DNA from: Escherichia sp. ESNIH1
GTDB lineage: Bacteria > Pseudomonadota > Gammaproteobacteria > Enterobacterales > Enterobacteriaceae
Direction of reading: 5' to 3'
Assembly (NCBI GenBank): GCA_002918705.1
Contig: PQKR01000001.1
Span: 712,759-776,758, forward strand
Length of the DNA: 64,000 nucleotides
Shown: one piece after another, positions 60,486 through 64,000 of the stretch
Position numbering within the stretch: position 1 is the first letter of the stretch
How the letters are laid out: each line of letters begins with the position of its first letter
Notes under the pieces: generated by a model
What the model saw: the letters and a program-made list of their open reading frames with translations, nothing else
The model's database searches: none
Told to the model about the DNA's origin: nothing
Program-made: the position numbers and the translations under genes

Positions 60486-62087
60486 TTAGGCTAAGAGGCG
60501 GTAACCCGGCAGGGTCAGGAAGTCGATCAGCTCGTCAGAGGTGGTGATCTGCTCCATCAGACGAGCGGCGTCGGCAAAGCGACCGTGGCTGAAGCGATGC
60601 TCGCCCAGCTCCTGCTGGATCACCTGCATCTCTTCGCCGAGCATCTGGCGAAACAGCGCTTTGGTCACTGGCGTACCGTTGCTGAGTGTCTTTTGATGGT
60701 GGATCCACTGCCAGATAGAGGTGCGGGAGATCTCCGCCGTTGCGGCATCCTCCATCAGGCCATAAATTGGCACGCAGCCGTTGCCGGAGATCCACGCTTC
60801 GATGTACTGCACCGCAACGCGGATGTTAGCCCGCATCCCCTCTTCCGTGCGTTCGCCGTCGCAGGGCGCAAGCAGCTCTTCGGCAGTAATGGGCGCGTCC
60901 TCATCTCGGGTAACGGAGAGCTGATTTTTATTGTCGCCAAGAGCGTTATCGAAAATTGCCATCACCGTATCGCCCAGACCGGGATGGGCAATCCACGTAC
61001 CGTCGTGGCCGTTTTTCGCCTCCAGCTCTTTGTCCGCCCGTACCTTATTCAGCACCCAACTATTGCGCTCGCTCTCTTTGCTGGGGATAAACGCCGCCAT
61101 GCCGCCCATCGCAAACGCACCGCGCCGGTGACAGGTCTTAATCAGCAGACGGGAGTAGGCGTTGAGAAAAGGCTTGTCCATCGTTACCGCCTGCCGGTCA
61201 GGCAGCACGCGATCGGGATAATTTTTCAACGTTTTGATATAGCTAAAGATGTAGTCCCAGCGGCCGCAGTTGAGGCCCACGATGTGATCCTTCAGCGCAT
61301 AGAGGATCTCATCCATCTGGAAGACCGCCGGCAGCGTTTCAATCAGCAGAGTCGCCTTAATGGTGCCGCGCGGCAGGTTGAAGCGATCCTCTGTGTAGCT
61401 AAAGACCTCGCTCCACCAGGCTGCCTCCTGCCAGGCCTGGGTTTTCGGCAGGTAGAAGTAGGGGCCGCTGCCCTTGGCCAGCAGGGTTTTATAGTTGTGG
61501 AAGAAGTAGAGAGCAAAATCGAACAGGCTGCCGGGAATGGGCTCCTCACGCCAGGTGACATGCTTTTCCGGCAGGTGCAGACCGCGAACTCGACAGACCA
61601 GCACCGCGGGATTGGGCTTGAGCTGATAGATCTTCCCGGCTTCGTTGGTATAGCTGATGGTGCCGTTAACCGCATCGCGCAGATTGATCTGCCCGTCGAT
61701 CACTTTCTGCCAATTGGGGGCCAGTGAGTCTTCAAAATCCGCCATAAAGACTTTGACGTTGGCATTCAGGGCATTGATTACCATCTTACGCTCGACCGGA
61801 CCGGTGATCTCCACTCGACGATCCTGCAGGTCAGCCGGAATACCGCGGATCCTCCAGTCACCTTCACGTATGGAAGCTGTTTCCGAAATAAACCCGGGCA
61901 ACGTGCCGCTGTCGATCGTCTGCTGCTGCTGGATGCGCGCAGCAAGCAGCTTATTGCGCGCCGGGGTAAAGCGTGTCACCAAATCGGTAAGAAAGGCGGT
62001 GGCCTCTGGCATCAGAATATGTTGCTCCTGCTCACCATACGGCTGGGTAAAGGTCAGTTCATCGGTAGTCGTTGCCTGTTGCGCCAT
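60486..62087 (-). CDS. aceB: Malate synthase A
   Basis: Condenses glyoxylate with acetyl-CoA to malate. 533 residues from MAQQATTTDELTFTQP; six in-frame codons upstream are not homologous. Catalytic region includes KVFMADFEDSLAP, GLNCGRWDYIFSYIK (about 272-286) and DGERTEEGMRANI. First gene of aceBAK with an IclR-type site upstream. Confidence 0.98.
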   Translation of the reverse strand: MAQQATTTDELTFTQPYGEQEQHILMPEATAFLTDLVTRFTPARNKLLAARIQQQQTIDSGTLPGFISETASIREGDWRIRGIPADLQDRRVEITGPVERKMVINALNANVKVFMADFEDSLAPNWQKVIDGQINLRDAVNGTISYTNEAGKIYQLKPNPAVLVCRVRGLHLPEKHVTWREEPIPGSLFDFALYFFHNYKTLLAKGSGPYFYLPKTQAWQEAAWWSEVFSYTEDRFNLPRGTIKATLLIETLPAVFQMDEILYALKDHIVGLNCGRWDYIFSYIKTLKNYPDRVLPDRQAVTMDKPFLNAYSRLLIKTCHRRGAFAMGGMAAFIPSKESERNSWVLNKVRADKELEAKNGHDGTWIAHPGLGDTVMAIFDNALGDNKNQLSVTRDEDAPITAEELLAPCDGERTEEGMRANIRVAVQYIEAWISGNGCVPIYGLMEDAATAEISRTSIWQWIHHQKTLSNGTPVTKALFRQMLGEEMQVIQQELGEHRFSHGRFADAARLMEQITTSDELIDFLTLPGYRLLA

Positions 62088-62190
62088 AAGCGGGCTCCTC
62101 GTCATTGATCCGAATAGATTTCCACCCTGAACAAAAGATCGTGTTCAGTTTTCGTTCAGCTCCGTTAAGCCTACTCAATTAAAAAACAAA

Positions 62191-62207
62191 ATCAAAAACA
62201 ATTTCCA
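62191..62207 (-). promoter_or_regulatory. IclR-type operator upstream of aceB
   Basis: Minus strand TGGAAATTGTTTTTGAT, matching the left half TGGAAAT of the IclR box, and very similar to the E. coli aceB operator. It is about 105 bp before the aceB ATG. The rest of the 62088-62291 gap is AT-rich promoter DNA. Confidence 0.75.
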
Positions 62208-62291
62208 TTTTCAATTTAAAAAAGATTCAATCCTTTGATAACACTGAAATTAAAGTTATATGCAGCTGTGAAGTGATTTTCAGAAATAAAA

Positions 62292-62313
62292 AAAGCACCC
62301 GAAGGTGCTTTTT
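62292..62313 (-). terminator. Intrinsic terminator of metA
   Basis: Minus strand AAAAGCACC-ttcg-GGTGCTTTTTTTATT, directly after the metA stop. The flanking A-run permits weak bidirectional action. Confidence 0.9.
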
Positions 62314-62328
62314 AGCTGGCTGAAACGC

Positions 62329-63258
62329 TTAATCCAACGTGGGGTTCATATGACGTAGATCGAACGGTGTGATCTGGTAGACATAATAGTTAAGCCAGTT
62401 AGTAAACAGTAGGTTACCGTGACTACGCCAGGTGGCACGCGGCGTGTTCTGCGGATCGTCCTTCGGGAAGTAGTTATACGGCACAACCGGATCGAGACCG
62501 GCTTCAAGATCGCGGAAATACTCCCCTGCCAGGGTACCAGCATCATATTCAGGATGACCGGTAACAAAGGCGATACGTTTATCTTTACTGGCGAATAGGT
62601 AAGCATCACCCTCACTCGATTCAGCAAGAATGTCCAAATCGGTATAGTCGCGGATCAGCGCCGCCGGGAAGTCGGCATAACGCGAGTGCGGGGCAAGGAA
62701 CGAGTCGTCAAAACCCCGAGTTAGCAGTGCATGCTGCTGAGTGATGTAGTGTTCATATACGCCGGAGAGCTTGTCTTTGCGGGTCTGCTTGGGAATACCG
62801 TAGAGGATATTAAGCGCAGCCTGTACCGCCCAACAGACAAACAGGGTAGAGGTGACATGATCTTTGGCCCACTCAAGCACCTGCTTGATCTGCGGCCAGT
62901 AGGCGACATCGTTGAACTCAACTAGCCCCAGCGGGGCTCCGGTAACGATCAGGCCATCAAAGTTCTCTTCGCTGATCTCATCGAAGTTACAGTAGAAGTT
63001 ATTCAGATGCTCAGCAGGCGTATTGCGTGATTCACGCGCGTCGATACGCAGCAGGCGAACGTCCACCTGCAGCGGGGAGTTAGAGAGCAATCGCAGGAAC
63101 TGGTTTTCCGTTTCGATCTTCTTGGGCATCAGGTTGAGAATAAGCACCTTCAGAGGGCGTATCTCCTGACCTGTCGCACGTGATGTCGTCATAACAAAGA
63201 CGTTTTCATCTCGCAAGAAATTGACGGCTGGCAGCTCGTCCTGCACCCGAATCGGCAT
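62329..63258 (-). CDS. metA: Homoserine O-succinyltransferase
   Basis: First committed step of methionine synthesis. 309 residues as in E. coli. Active-site C142 in [11 protein letters not shown]; histidine and glutamate of FVTGHPEYD near 233-241; [14 protein letters not shown]. Preceded by four met boxes. In E. coli yjaA and yjaB lie between metA and rrnE; here the rRNA operon end follows. Confidence 0.98.
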   Translation of the reverse strand: MPIRVQDELPAVNFLRDENVFVMTTSRATGQEIRPLKVLILNLMPKKIETENQFLRLLSNSPLQVDVRLLRIDARESRNTPAEHLNNFYCNFDEISEENFDGLIVTGAPLGLVEFNDVAYWPQIKQVLEWAKDHVTSTLFVCWAVQAALNILYGIPKQTRKDKLSGVYEHYITQQHALLTRGFDDSFLAPHSRYADFPAALIRDYTDLDILAESSEGDAYLFASKDKRIAFVTGHPEYDAGTLAGEYFRDLEAGLDPVVPYNYFPKDDPQNTPRATWRSHGNLLFTNWLNYYVYQITPFDLRHMNPTLD

Positions 63259-63277
63259 AACCTTATTACCTCACAGC

Positions 63278-63309
63278 ATACGTTTAAACGTTTAGACATC
63301 CAGATAGCT
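63278..63309 (-). promoter_or_regulatory. Four tandem MetJ boxes at metA
   Basis: Consecutive 8-mers on the plus strand: ATACGTTT, AAACGTTT, AGACATCC, AGATAGCT; consensus AGACGTCT. They end 19 bp upstream of the metA ATG. The sequence to 63390 contains nothing else I recognise. Confidence 0.9.
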
Positions 63310-63390
63310 GACAATAACCAGGAATGAGCAAAATGTCGAGCCTGCATGTGCCAGGTGAGAAAGTTTCAAGTGGAATGGAGAAAATACCAA

Positions 63391-63428
63391 AGCAAAAAAC
63401 CCCGCACCTTACGGTACGGGGTTTTTCT
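63391..63428 (-). terminator. rrn terminator T2
   Basis: Minus strand AACCCCGTACC-gtaa-GGTGCGGGGTT with TTTTTTGC following. Upstream of it the copy CTGCCAGGCATCAAA of the 5S 3' end recurs, as in E. coli rrnB T2. Confidence 0.92.
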
Positions 63429-63555
63429 TATTTGATGCCTGGCAGCTACGGCGGGCGTCCTGCCCGCCGCCCTCCGGGCCGTTGCTGCGCAACGTGCAAA
63501 TCCGCTCCCGGCGGATTTGTCCCTCCTCAGGAGAGCCCTCACCGACAGACAACAG

Positions 63556-63590
63556 GCAAAAGAAAAAGCCCTGCACTTTCGTACAGGGCT
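63556..63590 (-). terminator. rrn terminator T1
   Basis: Minus strand AGCCCTGTAC-gaaa-GTGCAGGGCT with TTTTTCTTTT, about 15 bp after 5S. The T1-T2 interval keeps the E. coli rrnB sequence, including GGACAAATCCGCCGGGAGCG. Confidence 0.94.
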
Positions 63591-63604
63591 TGTTCTTCTG
63601 TTTG

Positions 63605-63724
63605 ATGCCTGGCAGTTCCCTACTCTCGCATGGGGAGACCCCACACTACCATCGGCGCTACGGCGTTTCACTTCTGAGTTCGGCATGGGGTCAGGTGGGA
63701 CCACCGCGCTAGTGCCGCCAGGCA
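63605..63724 (-). rRNA. rrf: 5S ribosomal RNA
   Basis: 120 nt. Minus strand begins TGCCTGGCGGCACTAGCGCGG and ends GGGAACTGCCAGGCAT, with the conserved CACCTGACCCCATGCCGAAC. Position next to metA matches rrnE of E. coli. Confidence 0.98.
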
Positions 63725-63896
63725 AATTCTGTCTGTCTGACGCCGTCAGGCGGCAGACTGTAATCTGGTATCAGGCTGAAAATTGTTCGCATCGTCCTGA
63801 TGCTCACCCCTTCGGGGCCAGTGCTCCGCACTGTCCAAAATTGCTCCCGGCAATTTTGTCGTCTTTCAAATCACGCCAAAACATCTTCGGCGTTGT
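63725..63896 (-). other. 23S-5S spacer of the rRNA operon
   Basis: About 172 bp, without a tRNA. It has E. coli-like ends (GCCTGATACCAG, AACGCCGAAG) and an inner part of perfect hairpins: CCCC-ttc-GGGG (63807-63817), CAGTGC-tcc-GCACTG (63819-63833), CAAAATTGC-tcccg-GCAATTTTG (63836-63858). Confidence 0.8.
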
Positions 63897-64000
63897 AAGG
63901 TTAAGCCTCACGGTTCATTAGTACCGGTTAGCTCAACGCATCGCTGCGCTTACACACCCGGCCTATCAACGTCATGGTCTTTAACGTTCCTTCAGGAGAC
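63897..64000 (-). rRNA. rrl: 23S ribosomal RNA, 3' end (partial)
   Basis: Minus strand ends GGTTGAGCTAACCGGTACTA, then ATGAACCGTGAGGCTTAACCTT, the 3' terminus of enterobacterial 23S rRNA. The rest lies outside the window. Confidence 0.97.

Noticed and set aside
59268..61727. Two long plus-strand open frames (388 and 380 codons)
   Set aside because: Antisense to aceA and aceB, which match known enzymes over full length.
63433..63445. Second 5S rRNA gene next to metA
   Set aside because: Only the 5S 3' tail motif TGATGCCTGGCAG is present; this short copy before T2 is a normal feature of rrnB-type terminator regions.
63324..63921. Open frames around the 5S gene and rrn terminators
   Set aside because: They overlap terminators, 5S rRNA and the spacer, and are not coding.

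Overview
The window is chromosomal DNA from a member of the Enterobacteriaceae. Nearly every gene translates to a protein that can be aligned from memory with its Escherichia coli K-12 counterpart. GC-rich codon use, REP and ERIC repeats, and absence of several E. coli neighbour genes suggest a relative of Enterobacter, Kosakonia or Klebsiella rather than Escherichia. I cannot name the species.

Layout. 1-9729 is the dnaB end to plsB: dnaB (partial), qorA, an ERIC repeat, pspG with a sigma-54 promoter, dusA, a TraF-like outer-membrane protein, zur, yjbJ, lexA with two SOS boxes, dgkA and plsB. 9769-29454 is the block lplA, ytjB, serB, radA, nadR, ettA, slt, trpR, yjjX, gpmB, rob, creA, arcA, yjtD and thrLABC. 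29522-39614 holds ubiA, ubiC, the divergent maltose operons (malK-lamB-malM and malEFG) and psiE, with a four-unit REP array after malG. 39726-43499 is the exopolysaccharide operon yjbEFGH. 43831-51396 is pgi, a lysine riboswitch with lysC, a PanS-type transporter, yjbD, rluF and yjbB. 51582-52493 is a solitary Abi/HEPN-like gene. 52582-63258 is metH, iclR, aceK, aceA, aceB and metA. 63391-64000 is the 3' end of an rRNA operon (terminators, 5S, start of 23S), matching the E. coli rrnE position.

Regulation readable from the sequence: SOS boxes at lexA, a trp operator at trpR, an FNR-like box upstream of arcA, the thr leader and attenuator, MalT-like and CRP sites between malK and malE, the lysine riboswitch, IclR sites at iclR and aceB, and four tandem met boxes at metA.

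Unusual points. The lplA-thrC block (99.5-0 min in E. coli) sits between plsB and ubiA, which are neighbours in E. coli, and is inverted relative to both. If replication runs right to left here, as the rRNA operon suggests, the thr operon is transcribed against the fork. The Abi-like gene is the only clear accessory, defence-type gene. The ends of aceK and ytjB run into REP elements. dinF, creBCD, xylE, pepE and yjaAB, expected from E. coli, are missing. I found no CRISPR array, prophage, insertion sequence or tRNA gene. I saw no multi-gene system that looks wholly new.
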